Shown: positions 7,788 through 16,928 of the stretch, one piece after another
Layout of the letters: each line of letters opens with the position of its first letter
Numbering within the stretch: the stretch's first letter is position 1
NCBI RefSeq assembly: GCF_937910335.1
Contig: NZ_CALEMX010000472.1
Span: 1-38,200 of the forward strand
Direction: 5' to 3'
DNA from: an uncultured Gimesia sp.
GTDB lineage: Bacteria > Planctomycetota > Planctomycetia > Planctomycetales > Planctomycetaceae
DNA length: 38,200 bases
The notes under the pieces: generated by a model
The model's input: only the letters and a program-made list of their open reading frames with translations
The model's database searches: none
What the model was told of the DNA's origin: nothing
Position numbers and translations under genes: made by a program

Positions 7788-8750
7788 ATGGGTTTATTGA
7801 TTGGCATGGACGAAGCGGGTTATGGCCCGAATCTGGGCCCGCTTGTTATCACGGCCAGTTTATGGAAAGTGCCCGGCGATCCTCGCGAATTTGATTTCTG
7901 GCAAGCGTTGCAGTCAGTCGTTTCACAAAAAAAACCGTCCAAAAGCTCTGGATTGTTACACGTTGCCGATTCCAAGGAAGTGCACTCCTCGTCAGCAGGA
8001 CTGGCGCCACTGGAAAAATCAACGTTGCCTTTTCTACAACTGTTCCATGGAGAACCGAAGCTGGAATCGCTGGAGAGTTTGTGGCAATTATTAATCGCTT
8101 CACCAGAGCATCTCGATGCGATTCACAAACAACCCTGGAATTGCAAAGACGAATTTACGATTCCCACCGCTGTCGAGAGTGAAACTGTGCAAGCCTCACA
8201 ACGTGATTTAAAACAGGCCCTCGATGCAGCGGGAATAGAGTTGCTCGCATTTTGTTCTGAGATTGTACTGCCCGAACGCTTTAACAACTTATGTGCGGAG
8301 TACGGGACCAAAGGGGTGATGCTTACGCGATTGTGCATGCAATTGCTGACGCGTGTCTGGGACAGAACATCCATAGAGCCGACGTTGATTATTGGTGACA
8401 AGCACGGCGGTCGCAATCGATACGACGAATATCTGGATGAAATTCTCGATGGCGAGATGATTTTTCGGGTTGAAGAATCGACGGCGAAAAGTATTTACAA
8501 AGTGGGAAATACCGAAGTTCGCTTTCAGACAAAAGCAGAGTCACATTTTCCGGTCGCCGTCTCTTCGATGGTTTGTAAGTATACGCGCGAAGTGATGATG
8601 GAACGGTTCAATCAATTCTGGTCGCAACACGTCCCGGATCTCAAGCCGACGAAAGGGTATCCGGTTGATGCCCGGCGCTTTAAAGACGAAATCGCAGTAG
8701 CGCAGGAGCGATTGGAAATATCCGATCAAATTCTCTGGCGCGGTCGATAA
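7788..8750 (+). CDS. Divergent RNase HII-like protein
   Basis: A 320-residue protein opening with MGLLIGMDEAGYGPNLGP, which lines up with the RNase HII start GxDEAGRGPLAGP. Other matches are ADSKEV (DSKKL in the family), LIIGD (residues 201-204), AVSSMVCKYTRE (ASIxAKVTRD) and KGYPVDARRF (KGYGT...). The acidic set reads D8, E9, D204 and E251. The last is Asp in usual RNase HII, so the set is D-E-D-E, as I recall for RNase HIII. The Arg of the GRG motif, which senses the RNA-DNA junction in RNase HII, is Tyr here. An insertion of about 80 residues (roughly 65-150) makes it longer than usual RNase HII (about 200-260). Ribosome site weak; start supported by the fold. RNA/DNA hybrid cleavage is likely but its specificity may differ. 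Confidence 0.75.
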   Translation: MGLLIGMDEAGYGPNLGPLVITASLWKVPGDPREFDFWQALQSVVSQKKPSKSSGLLHVADSKEVHSSSAGLAPLEKSTLPFLQLFHGEPKLESLESLWQLLIASPEHLDAIHKQPWNCKDEFTIPTAVESETVQASQRDLKQALDAAGIELLAFCSEIVLPERFNNLCAEYGTKGVMLTRLCMQLLTRVWDRTSIEPTLIIGDKHGGRNRYDEYLDEILDGEMIFRVEESTAKSIYKVGNTEVRFQTKAESHFPVAVSSMVCKYTREVMMERFNQFWSQHVPDLKPTKGYPVDARRFKDEIAVAQERLEISDQILWRGR

Positions 8751-8755
8751 TCCGC

Positions 8756-10246
8756 TTATTCTCCGCCATTTTGTTTTTTGTCTGGCAGAAAAATGGAGCC
8801 AAAAATACCAACGAGAAAGACCGTCGTTGCACCGATTAATGAATACCAGGGCCAGGCTACTTGATCTTGCATCTCGAAAAACACATAGAGAACAGTCGCT
8901 AAACCGATTAAGAAGCCTAGCAAGGCAGGAACCTGTGATGCTCGCTTACTAAACGCCGCTAGAAAGAAAATGCCCAGGATTAATCCGGTCGAAATAGCGG
9001 CAATTGTAAAGACATTGCCTACCACGCTCGCGGAAATCAGGCTATCAGAGATCAGTTTGTTGGCAGCAATGCCCACACTGATTTGCGCGATTCCAAACAG
9101 GGCGGTAAAATAGCGGCTGGTTTTGACGAGTTCTGCGGGTTGTTTTTTCGTGGCAGTCAGTGGCAGATAGAAGTCATTCACGAGTGCGCTGGTTGTGGAA
9201 CTGAGAGAACTGGAGAGCGTCGACATGGCAGCCGCGAAGACAGCCGCCAGTGTGATCCCTTTAATGCCGACCGGGAGATTATCGATGATGAACGTCGCGA
9301 AAACTTCATCCGATTTTGCGAACGCGGTTTCTGGTGGAAAGCTGGTATAAAATGCGGCGAGTGCAATTCCCAGTAAGAGGAACAATGCAAATTGCGCAAA
9401 TACAACAAATCCGCTGATGCCCAAGGCTTTGGCAGCGTCGCGCTGGCTGCGTGCGCCCAGATATCGTTGAATCATCAACTGATCTGCACCATGTGTGGCC
9501 ATCGAAAGAAACAGCCCCCCCACTAGCCCGGCCCAGAAAGAGTACTTGTTGGAAAGGTCCCAACTGAAATCGAACATACTCATTTTGTGATGCGTTTCCG
9601 CGAATTGTTGAAAATCGGTCCAGCCGTTGGGCAGCTTGTCAATGATGACAGCGAAAGCGAAAATCGCACCCGCGATATAGATTACAAATTGGAGGCAGTC
9701 ATTCCAGACAACCGATTTCATTCCACCCATGCAGGTATAAACAATGGTGCCGACACCAATCAAAATGATGCATGTGGATAAAGGGATGCCGACCACCTTT
9801 TCCAGAACGAGCGCAGTTAAATAGAGTCGCAAACCATCGGCCAGTGTACGCATCAGGATAAAAGCGAGCGAACTGACCTGTTCGGTTGTTCCACCGAATC
9901 GGTCTTTCAAGATTTCATAGGCGGAATAGATTTCTCCGCGATAATAAAGCGGGAGTAAAAAAGCAATGACTAGAAACCGGCCTACAATAAAGCCGATCGC
10001 AAGTTGCAGGAACTGAAGATTTCCGCCTGGTTCATATGCGATTCCCGGCACACTGAGAAATGTGACCGTACTGGTTTCGGTGGCGACAATTGAGCCAAGA
10101 ATAGCCCACCAGGGAAGTGTTTTTCCGCCGAGCAAATAGTCTGACAGGTTTTTTTGCCTGCCTCCTACCCAGGATCCGAACAGGACGACGCCGATCAGAT
10201 ACAGGCCCAAAATGAAGAGATCGGTAGTTCCAATGGCAATATTCAC
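8756..10246 (-). CDS. Sodium:solute symporter (SSS family)
   Basis: A 496-residue polytopic membrane protein with about 13 hydrophobic segments. The N-terminal region carries the SSS signature DYLLGGKTLPWWAILGS followed by ATETSTVTF, and the core has GGMKSVVWNDCLQF and GADQLMIQRYL, as in sodium/glucose-type and sialic-acid-type symporters. The start is GTG at 10246, with AGGTG nine bases upstream; no nearby ATG fits. It is transcribed divergently from murQ and a sugar kinase across a 183-bp region, so the likely substrate is an amino sugar such as N-acetylmuramic acid or N-acetylglucosamine. That substrate is inferred from context only. It ends five bases from the RNase HII-like gene, which converges on it. 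Confidence 0.88.
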   Translation of the reverse strand: MNIAIGTTDLFILGLYLIGVVLFGSWVGGRQKNLSDYLLGGKTLPWWAILGSIVATETSTVTFLSVPGIAYEPGGNLQFLQLAIGFIVGRFLVIAFLLPLYYRGEIYSAYEILKDRFGGTTEQVSSLAFILMRTLADGLRLYLTALVLEKVVGIPLSTCIILIGVGTIVYTCMGGMKSVVWNDCLQFVIYIAGAIFAFAVIIDKLPNGWTDFQQFAETHHKMSMFDFSWDLSNKYSFWAGLVGGLFLSMATHGADQLMIQRYLGARSQRDAAKALGISGFVVFAQFALFLLLGIALAAFYTSFPPETAFAKSDEVFATFIIDNLPVGIKGITLAAVFAAAMSTLSSSLSSTTSALVNDFYLPLTATKKQPAELVKTSRYFTALFGIAQISVGIAANKLISDSLISASVVGNVFTIAAISTGLILGIFFLAAFSKRASQVPALLGFLIGLATVLYVFFEMQDQVAWPWYSLIGATTVFLVGIFGSIFLPDKKQNGGE

Positions 10247-10429
10247 AGTTCCATCACCTGTTTCATTTCATTGTGTGGACGACTTCGTTGCAATCACGAA
10301 ACATAAGACAGGGCAATCTATGCTGCATTTAAAAGTTCACAGATAGATTAGTAGCTTAGATCCTTTCGGGAATCCAAATACCGGTTATTATAGTAGCTGG
10401 CAGATTAAAATTTTGACAGGCTAATCAAC

Positions 10430-11335
10430 ATGTTAGATCATTTAACAACGGAACAGCGCAACCCGGCATCGGACCGGATCGATTCCATGAGCAGTCTGGA
10501 AATCGTGCAATTAATGAATGAGGAAGATGCAAAGATTGCTGAGGCCGTGAAAAAGGAAGCTCTTACGATCGCCTCAGCCATTGATTTGATTGCAGACGCG
10601 TTTCAAAACGGAGGTCGTCTGGTTTACATGGGTGCGGGGACTTCCGGTCGGCTCGGTGTATTGGATGCCAGCGAGTGTCCGCCTACTTTTAACAGTCTTC
10701 CCGAACAGGTGGTCGGCTTGATAGCCGGCGGTAAACAGGCATTAACAAATGCGATTGAAGGCGCGGAAGACCGTTCTGAATTCGCCATTGCAGATTTGAA
10801 AGAGCTGGGTTTAAGTCAAAAAGATGTGCTGGTGGGTATCGCGACCAGTGGTCGCACGCCTTATGTGATCGCCGGTTTAAAATACGCCCAGGAACGGGGC
10901 GCCCAGGCGATTGCAGTCACCTGCAACCAGGAGAATCAACTTGCCGAAGTGGCGAATCTGACGATCTGCCCAGTCGTGGGGCCGGAAGTCGTCACTGGTT
11001 CGACTCGATTAAAGGCGGGAACCGCGACAAAAATGGTATTGAACATGCTAACGACGGGTGCCATGGTGCGCATTGGAAAAACGTATGGAAATTTAATGGT
11101 CGATTTGCGCGCGACGAATAACAAACTTGTGAATCGCTCCCTTCGAATTCTGATGGGATTTACAAATCTTCCCAATGAGGAAGCGGAGACAATTCTTGAA
11201 GAATGTAATGGCGAATTGAAAACGGCAATCGTGCATGCCATACGAGGGGTTTCTCCTGAAACGGCATGGGAACTTCTTAAAGAGAAGAACGGGCATTTGC
11301 GACAGGTACTGGAAGATGCCGAGGATGGGGTTTGA
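10430..11335 (+). CDS. murQ: N-acetylmuramic acid 6-phosphate etherase
   Basis: MurQ cleaves the lactyl ether of MurNAc 6-phosphate to give GlcNAc 6-phosphate and D-lactate in the cytoplasm, the key step in reusing peptidoglycan sugars. The 301-residue protein is the usual length. It has the SIS-domain sugar-phosphate loop MGAGTSGRLGVLDASECPP (residues 67-85), a second SIS motif GIATSGRTPYV, and the family signature GSTRLKAGTATKMVLNM. E82 and E113 sit where the two catalytic glutamates of E. coli MurQ (E83, E114) are expected. The ribosome site is AGG ten bases before ATG 10430. The kinase gene follows after 51 bp, probably in one operon, and a symporter is divergent. It shows that this organism handles muramic acid, in line with planctomycetes having peptidoglycan. 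Confidence 0.95.
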   Translation: MLDHLTTEQRNPASDRIDSMSSLEIVQLMNEEDAKIAEAVKKEALTIASAIDLIADAFQNGGRLVYMGAGTSGRLGVLDASECPPTFNSLPEQVVGLIAGGKQALTNAIEGAEDRSEFAIADLKELGLSQKDVLVGIATSGRTPYVIAGLKYAQERGAQAIAVTCNQENQLAEVANLTICPVVGPEVVTGSTRLKAGTATKMVLNMLTTGAMVRIGKTYGNLMVDLRATNNKLVNRSLRILMGFTNLPNEEAETILEECNGELKTAIVHAIRGVSPETAWELLKEKNGHLRQVLEDAEDGV

Positions 11336-11386
11336 GTTCTGTGCTGAATCAACGTGTCAGCGGTCTCAGTGGAAAGGTACAGAAGC

Positions 11387-12343
11387 ATGTCTCTACAATC
11401 GGAACAACTGGTACTGGGTATTGATGGAGGTGGCTCCAAGACACGGGCTTCGCTGGCGAGGGTCTCTTCCGGCAATGAGATTCAAATTGCGGGGTGGGGG
11501 ATTTCGGGTGCTTCGAACCTGAACGCGACTGGTCTTGCAGCGGCAGCCGAACAGGTACAACTGGCGATACAGCGGGCATTCGAAGCTGCTGAAATACCGT
11601 TTCAAATAGTCGCCGCGATAAGCATGGGTATGTCGGGCGCCGGGCGGGATGAGGAGCGACAAGCCTGGCTGAACTGGGCACAGGAAAATAATGTTGCTGA
11701 TCGAATTCAGGTTGTCACCGATGCCGAAACCGTATTGGCAGCTGGTACACCGGAAGGTTTTGGTTTGGCGTTGATCGCGGGAACGGGCTCGCTGGCGTTC
11801 GGAAAAAATAAGACGGGTGCAGAGGCCCGCGCGGGAGGTTGGGGTTATCTCCTGGGCGATGAAGGGGGTGGATACCAGATTGCGATCGCAGCCATCAAGG
11901 CCATTTTGAAATCGGCAGACGGACGCTGTTCGGAAACCAGCTTACGGCCCGCGGTTCTACAATCGCTGGGGCTGGAACATTCCGATGAGTTGATTGGCTT
12001 TGTGTATCGATCTGAAAACAATCGCAGAGAGATCGCTGAGTTATCAAAATTAGTCTTTGCTGCAGCTGAAAAGGGAGATCAAGTAGCGCTGAAGATTCTT
12101 CAGCATTCTGTCGAAGAACTCTCGGACTTAGTAAAAGCCGTGGTGAACCGTCTTGAATTTTCAGGCGCTGGTTATGCGTTGGCTTTGACAGGTGGCATCT
12201 TGATTCATCAGCAAGATTTTCGACTGTCTCTGTGTGAGCATTTATCACAACTGCAGATCGAACCATCTACAATCGAGTGTGTGGATGATGCCAGCCTGGG
12301 CGCCGTTCGGATTGCTGTGGGATTGCTGAATGACGGTGTCTGA
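11387..12343 (+). CDS. BadF/NagK-type amino-sugar kinase (GlcNAc/MurNAc kinase)
   Basis: A 318-residue ASKHA-fold kinase starting at ATG 11387, behind GGAAAGG; a longer frame from 11354 lacks a ribosome site. It shows the phosphate-1 loop LGIDGGGSKTRASLA (residues 10-24), SMGMSGAGRDEER, the phosphate-2 segment ALIAGTGSLAFG, and AGGWGYLLGDEGGGYQIA, typical of N-acetylglucosamine kinases of the BadF/BadG/BcrA/BcrD family. The adenosine motif ALTGGILIH is near residue 265. Placed 51 bp after murQ, its natural product would be MurNAc 6-phosphate, as for MurK, which phosphorylates both MurNAc and GlcNAc. The choice between GlcNAc and MurNAc cannot be made from the sequence. It ends 15 bp from a converging SDR gene. 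Confidence 0.88.
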   Translation: MSLQSEQLVLGIDGGGSKTRASLARVSSGNEIQIAGWGISGASNLNATGLAAAAEQVQLAIQRAFEAAEIPFQIVAAISMGMSGAGRDEERQAWLNWAQENNVADRIQVVTDAETVLAAGTPEGFGLALIAGTGSLAFGKNKTGAEARAGGWGYLLGDEGGGYQIAIAAIKAILKSADGRCSETSLRPAVLQSLGLEHSDELIGFVYRSENNRREIAELSKLVFAAAEKGDQVALKILQHSVEELSDLVKAVVNRLEFSGAGYALALTGGILIHQQDFRLSLCEHLSQLQIEPSTIECVDDASLGAVRIAVGLLNDGV

Positions 12344-12358
12344 GATGCAGAACTGAAA

Positions 12359-13174
12359 TTATTCTGCCGGGAATTCATCAGGAATTTGTAGATGTTTGAC
12401 AGAATAGGGGGAGCATTGTTGTTTCCAGCCGCCATCCACGGTGATGGAGGTTCCCGTGAGATAGCTGGCATCGTCGCTGGCCAGCATGACAATCGTTTGC
12501 GCGATTTCGCGTGGTTGTGCCCAACGTCTTAAGGGGATCATGTCTTCTGAGACCTGACGGATTTGATCGGCCGTTGATTGTTGATCGGCGGCAATGTCTT
12601 TTCCCATCGCGGTATCGATGGCGCCGGGGTTTACGCTGAGTGCACGAATCCCAGAAGGACCATACAGAGTTGCCAGTTCGTAAGTCAATGAATCGAGAGC
12701 ACCTTTGGCTGCGACATAAGCGGGACTGATACCGGCTGCCATTTGAGATTGAATACTGGAAACATTAATAATGACTCCCCGGCTTCTGGGTTCCATATGT
12801 TCTGCACACCAGCGTGACAGGAAGGCCGGCGCGGTCAGACAGACCCGCAAAGTGGTTTCCCAACTTGAAAGCTCGATCTTTCTCATCGTCGTAATTTCGC
12901 GCCAGGCGGCATTATTCACGAGCACATCAATGCGTCCCCAGGTTGACATACATAATTCAACGGCAGATTGTGCATACTCAAGATCCGATAGGTCGCCGAG
13001 ACAGGGTAGAAATTGAGCGCCGACTTTTTCGATGCGGCTGGTGACCGGTTCTAAATCATCTGCAGGCAGTGCCAGCAGTACACAATCGTAACCCCGTTCG
13101 GCAAAGCAGACTGCCGCCTCACCTCCTATGCCTCCTGCTGCGCCTGTGATGATAGCAACCGGTCGCTCATTCAT
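12359..13174 (-). CDS. SDR-family oxidoreductase
   Basis: A 271-residue classical short-chain dehydrogenase/reductase. The Rossmann nucleotide loop TGAAGGIG is at residues 10-17 and NNAA at 87-90. The catalytic set is S140, Y153 and K157 (in AYVAAKGAL). NPGAIDTAM and the C-terminal YLTGTSITVDGGW are standard for the 3-ketoacyl-reductase-like/glucose-dehydrogenase-like group. Start ATG 13174 has AAAGGATC upstream. The residue after the second beta strand (LLALPADD) is not the Asp that selects NAD, nor an obvious Arg pair, so cofactor choice is unclear. It is the last gene of a leftward group with the aspartoacylase-like gene 70 bp upstream. The substrate is unknown. Confidence 0.88.
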   Translation of the reverse strand: MNERPVAIITGAAGGIGGEAAVCFAERGYDCVLLALPADDLEPVTSRIEKVGAQFLPCLGDLSDLEYAQSAVELCMSTWGRIDVLVNNAAWREITTMRKIELSSWETTLRVCLTAPAFLSRWCAEHMEPRSRGVIINVSSIQSQMAAGISPAYVAAKGALDSLTYELATLYGPSGIRALSVNPGAIDTAMGKDIAADQQSTADQIRQVSEDMIPLRRWAQPREIAQTIVMLASDDASYLTGTSITVDGGWKQQCSPYSVKHLQIPDEFPAE

Positions 13175-13244
13175 GTCTGATCCTTTTGTAGCCAGAGGTT
13201 TTTAATTGCCGCGTAGAGTAATTCTTTAACGGTCATACACGATT

Positions 13245-14180
13245 TTAAACCGAGTCGCTTTTCTGGAAAGTGGTCTCGTTTTCGGTTTCCAGAATTACAG
13301 CCAGCCATTCGTCTTTTTCAACATAAGGCAATGTTCTGATTCCTAGAATGATTCCTGTCTGACTGGCAATCACGGCGGTGACATCGTCACCGGTGATCGA
13401 GCAGATTGAGCCCAGCTGGTCGCCGACTTGCACTTGATCCATCAGTTGCACTGCAGGTTCAAAGAAACCTGCTACGGGAGCGTGATTTTGAAGTTGCAGA
13501 TGGCCGCTTTCTTTACGATCATCTTCAATATGATACAGGATTGGTTTTTGTTCAGCCGGGATATCGAGTATTCCCAGTTCTGACAAAACGGACAGGCAAC
13601 CCATTGTATAACCTTCGACGGCTTCTAAATTACAGCCGCTGCCGCCTCCCCATTCAGCATAGATGGCAGGCACGCCATGGTCTCGAGCAGCAGACAATGT
13701 GCGACCATTCAGATGTGCCGATGTGCCCCATGAAACGGGTAAGTTGAAAGCGCGGGCCATGCGTCGTTGCGTTTCCAGGATGGTGGGATCAGGATGCAGT
13801 GTGTAACCGGAGAAGGGGGCTAAGTTTGAAATCAAGCCACCTGTATGCAAATCAATCAGGTAGTCTGCAGATTGAATTAACAGTGTCGCTTCATTTGCGA
13901 TTTGCTGGCTGATGGAACCCTCGGGTGATCCGGGAAACGTTCTGGCCAGATCAAGGTCATCTGGTCCACATCGATTCATGCGCTCGTAAGCCGGTTGATT
14001 CAAAACGGGAACCAGTGTTACTCTGCCGGTGAGTTTTTCCGGTACGATTCGTGATCTTAGTTGCCGCACCGCGGCCATGGGTTCATATTCATCACCATGC
14101 ACGCCTCCCAGGATCAGAAAATGCTGTCCGGGTTGGACACCTTCGATGGTAAGCGACTCAAACAGTTTTGTGTGGGACAT
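13245..14180 (-). CDS. Succinylglutamate desuccinylase/aspartoacylase-family deacylase
   Basis: A 311-residue zinc amidohydrolase/carboxypeptidase-fold protein. The zinc site is readable: GGVHGDEYEP gives H28 and E31, and LIDLHTGG gives H112. The segment PDDLDLARTFPGSPEGS resembles the substrate-binding NR...LNR region. The C-terminal part (about 215-305) has the beta-rich domain usual in this family. I start at ATG 14180 (MSHTKLFE) with AGG seven bases upstream. The frame is open back to 14345, but that would run into the upstream gene and adds no family sequence. The family removes acyl groups from N-acyl amino acids or similar compounds; the exact substrate is not clear. It lies 55 bp after the prolyl isomerase gene, probably cotranscribed. 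Confidence 0.85.
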   Translation of the reverse strand: MSHTKLFESLTIEGVQPGQHFLILGGVHGDEYEPMAAVRQLRSRIVPEKLTGRVTLVPVLNQPAYERMNRCGPDDLDLARTFPGSPEGSISQQIANEATLLIQSADYLIDLHTGGLISNLAPFSGYTLHPDPTILETQRRMARAFNLPVSWGTSAHLNGRTLSAARDHGVPAIYAEWGGGSGCNLEAVEGYTMGCLSVLSELGILDIPAEQKPILYHIEDDRKESGHLQLQNHAPVAGFFEPAVQLMDQVQVGDQLGSICSITGDDVTAVIASQTGIILGIRTLPYVEKDEWLAVILETENETTFQKSDSV

Positions 14181-14235
14181 GCGACCTGTTTTCTCAAGCG
14201 TTGTAGTGGGAGTCAATAAGAGATTGAGGAGTGTT

Positions 14236-15189
14236 CTATTTTTCGTTGTCAATTTTCCATTCGATTTTTGCTTTGCTGCGTAGACTTTGAATGGTGGAAT
14301 CCCAGAGTGTGCGAGACAGAATCCGATAAATCTCTCCGCGTACATCTTCCAGACTGAATTGACCCGGATGTTTCTTGTTGAGTGTTACAATGTGAACGCC
14401 GAATGGAGTCTGAAAGGGCGCGCTGATTTCGCCGACTTTCAAGGGAAAAACCTGTTCTGTTAAAGCAAGCGGCATTTTGCCGCGATAGGCGGATGTGACC
14501 AGCGTTCCACCATCATTCTTACTGGGGGCTTCAGAATGTTGGGCGGCTGCTTCTTTGAACGAGATTTTTTTCGCGAGGATCTTTTTGCGGAGGTCTACCA
14601 GTTTTTGTCTGGCTTGTTGTGCTGTTTCCGGATTTGAATTTTCGGGCAACTTTAACAGGATATGGCTGGCTTCCACGCGCGTGCCATCCAGCTCTTCCTG
14701 ATGTTGATTGAAGTAGTCCTGAATTTTGGCTGCTGTGATTTCACGTTTGGCGTAAATATTCCACGACAGCGGGAGCGCAATCGCAGTGCTCAGTTTTTCG
14801 GGTGTGAATCCCATTTTGGTAAGAACCTGTTCAGGTTGATCCCCTTTTTTGCGGATCAGTTTTTGGATTCGTAATACACTCTCGTCAAGTTGTTCTGGTG
14901 GTACTGTAATTTTTTGTTGAGTCAGAAAAGCCTGGATCAACCGTTGATTCACCAGACTTTCCAGTATTTGCTGTCGGGCAGGTCGTTGACGATCGGCGAT
15001 GCCAAGTGAAAGATACGCGAAATCCAGATCGGCTTGCGTAATGGCCTGGCCGTTAACGGTAACCAGTACTTTCTGAGTATCATTTGCCTGTTTTACCTGA
15101 TCCGCTGCCCACAGCGAAGTGCAGGTGGGGAATGCGTAGCAGAGCGAAATAATGCAGACTTTCAGTATGATGGGGAGCGGAGTGAGCAT
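14236..15189 (-). CDS. Exported parvulin-type peptidyl-prolyl isomerase (SurA/PrsA-like)
   Basis: A 317-residue protein starting at ATG 15189 with AGGAAG upstream; an ATG six codons earlier overlaps that site and is less likely. A signal peptide (PLPIILKVCIISLCYAFP) with cleavage near SLWAADQ places it in the periplasm. A SurA-N-like helical region (about residues 30-150, LVNQRLIQAFLTQQKI) precedes one parvulin domain (about 170-265). That domain shows EASHILLKLP, FKEAAAQHSEAPSKNDGGTL and PFGVHIVTL, as in active PpiC-type isomerases. It would assist folding of exported proteins. It is the first gene of a leftward trio with the deacylase and the SDR, but I see no functional link among the three. 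Confidence 0.9.
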   Translation of the reverse strand: MLTPLPIILKVCIISLCYAFPTCTSLWAADQVKQANDTQKVLVTVNGQAITQADLDFAYLSLGIADRQRPARQQILESLVNQRLIQAFLTQQKITVPPEQLDESVLRIQKLIRKKGDQPEQVLTKMGFTPEKLSTAIALPLSWNIYAKREITAAKIQDYFNQHQEELDGTRVEASHILLKLPENSNPETAQQARQKLVDLRKKILAKKISFKEAAAQHSEAPSKNDGGTLVTSAYRGKMPLALTEQVFPLKVGEISAPFQTPFGVHIVTLNKKHPGQFSLEDVRGEIYRILSRTLWDSTIQSLRSKAKIEWKIDNEK

Positions 15190-15466
15190 TGTGATTGCTT
15201 CCTGCAAACGGAGATTGAATATGAAGACTCAGAAAACGAATCGAGTTTCAGTCGTCTGGATTGTTTCGTGTCACCATTATGGCATTTCCCTCTCATGATG
15301 TCAGTCTGAATGAGTCCTGGAAAATAATGAATTTCAAAGTTGGTCTAAAGCAGGAAATGTCCTAGAATCATGCCCATCCGAGATCGATTCATCCTCAATG
15401 ACGATTGAATGAGTCATTTCACCATTTCGAGTTTCTCATTTTCTCATTCTAAGAAGGGACCAATTT

Positions 15467-16375
15467 ATGTGGTCAACATTATTTGCGCAGCAGGAAAGCA
15501 CTCCTGCAGATTCCATCGAGTCAGATCCCATTAAGCAGGCAAGCGAGCTTTGGACAACGATCAATGAATTCCTGACAGAAGAGGGGACCGCTCTGGCGCT
15601 CCATATTGTTGTAGCGCTGGTCATCTTTTTCGTGGGTAAATGGGTTGCGAATCTTTTGAGCCGTTTTTGTACGCGGTTAATGCGGCAGGCTAAAGTAGAC
15701 GAAACCTTAACGCGATTTCTGGCGAATATTATTTATGCGATCTTGATGGTTGTGGTCATTCTGGCGTCGCTGTCTGAATTGGGCATTAACACAACTTCTC
15801 TGGCTGCAATTCTGGCTGCTGCGGGCTTTGCAGTGGGGATGGCCTTGCAGGGAACACTGGGCAGTTTTGCATCCGGCGTGATGTTGATCCTGTTTAAACC
15901 TTTCAAAGTAGGTGATTTTGTCGAAGCAGGCGGCACTTCCGGAGTTGTGGAAGAGATTCAAATATTTTCCACACATATGCGGACTGCTGATAATATTTCG
16001 ATCATTGTACCTAATGCTCAGATTACCGGGGGAACCATCAAAAACTATTCTCATAAAGAGACACGGCGCATTGATCTGGTATTTGGTTGTGGATATGACG
16101 ATGACCTGAAAGAGGTGAAATCATTTTTGGAACAAGCTATTCGTAGCGATGAGCGAGTTTTGTCTGATCCGGAACCAGTCGTTGCAGTGAGTGAATTAGG
16201 GGACAGCAGTGTAAATTTTGTGGTGCGTCCCTGGGTTAAAAATGCAGACTACTGGGCAACCCGATGGGATCTGATTGAGAAGATCAAGCTGGGCTTCGAC
16301 GAGCGAGGTTTCAACATCCCGTATCCGACACGTGACCTTCACCTTTACAATGAAGCATCGGCAGGAAAGCTCTAA
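15467..16375 (+). CDS. mscS: Small-conductance mechanosensitive channel
   Basis: A 302-residue inner-membrane channel of the MscS family, which opens on membrane tension to release solutes after osmotic downshock. It has three hydrophobic segments (about 43-62, 84-106 and 110-145). The pore helix carries the alternating Gly/Ala pattern of MscS (AAAGFAVGMALQGTLGSFASG), followed by FKPFKVGDFVEAGGTSGVVEEI, the conserved start of the beta domain. The C-terminal cytoplasmic vestibule runs to FNIPYPTRDLHLY, matching FPYPQxDVH of E. coli MscS. The ribosome site is AAGGGACC before ATG 15467. The gene is monocistronic and ends in a strong intrinsic terminator. Confidence 0.93.
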   Translation: MWSTLFAQQESTPADSIESDPIKQASELWTTINEFLTEEGTALALHIVVALVIFFVGKWVANLLSRFCTRLMRQAKVDETLTRFLANIIYAILMVVVILASLSELGINTTSLAAILAAAGFAVGMALQGTLGSFASGVMLILFKPFKVGDFVEAGGTSGVVEEIQIFSTHMRTADNISIIVPNAQITGGTIKNYSHKETRRIDLVFGCGYDDDLKEVKSFLEQAIRSDERVLSDPEPVVAVSELGDSSVNFVVRPWVKNADYWATRWDLIEKIKLGFDERGFNIPYPTRDLHLYNEASAGKL

Positions 16376-16405
16376 CCCCGACTCTCATGCAAATAAAATT
16401 AGTTC

Positions 16406-16439
16406 AAAGCTTCGAAACCTGGGTTTCGAAGCTTTTTTT
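16406..16439 (+). terminator. Intrinsic terminator of mscS
   Basis: AAAGCTTCGAAACC (16406-16419) pairs with GGTTTCGAAGCTTT (16422-16435) in a nearly uninterrupted 13-14 bp stem, followed by a T run to 16439. It lies 30 bp past the mscS stop. Confidence 0.93.
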
Positions 16440-16818
16440 GTGATGAGTCAGGCTTGGTTTCTCAGCAAACTCGTCAGAAACGGACCAGTTTTCTATTTTT
16501 GTACTCTGCTAGAAAGTAATCTCTGACGTTTTGTAAAACCGACAAAGTGGCATGTCTATGCTGCTCCATTCACTATTGTTTTTGTAGTTCAGTTCAATAA
16601 TTCAGATTCAATCCACTGTCCTGAGTGATTTTGTATGTTAAGTTTCTTTAAATTATGACAATTACTTCAAAAGAGTCAGTTGTATTGAGTGTGTTTTTCC
16701 GTTTGATAATTAGTTCTACGAAGCGATTGAGTCGTAGAAGGACCGTAATCAACATGGTTGAGTCGGTTTCAGAAGTTAGTTCCAGTGATATACCTCCATG
16801 CAGACTTTTTTAATAGGA

Positions 16819-16824
16819 TATAAT
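16819..16824 (+). promoter_or_regulatory. Candidate -10 box TATAAT
   Basis: A consensus TATAAT in AT-rich DNA, about 105 bp before the structured terminator element. No good -35 hexamer lies 16-18 bp upstream, so this is only a candidate start for the proposed small RNA. Confidence 0.35.
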
Positions 16825-16928
16825 TAATCTCGACTTAATGTACGAAATGATATTCATGCGATAATATCTATACTAAAGTTGACTCAAAAAGCAGAATGTC
16901 CCTTAACGGTATCGTCCGTTCTCCTAAT

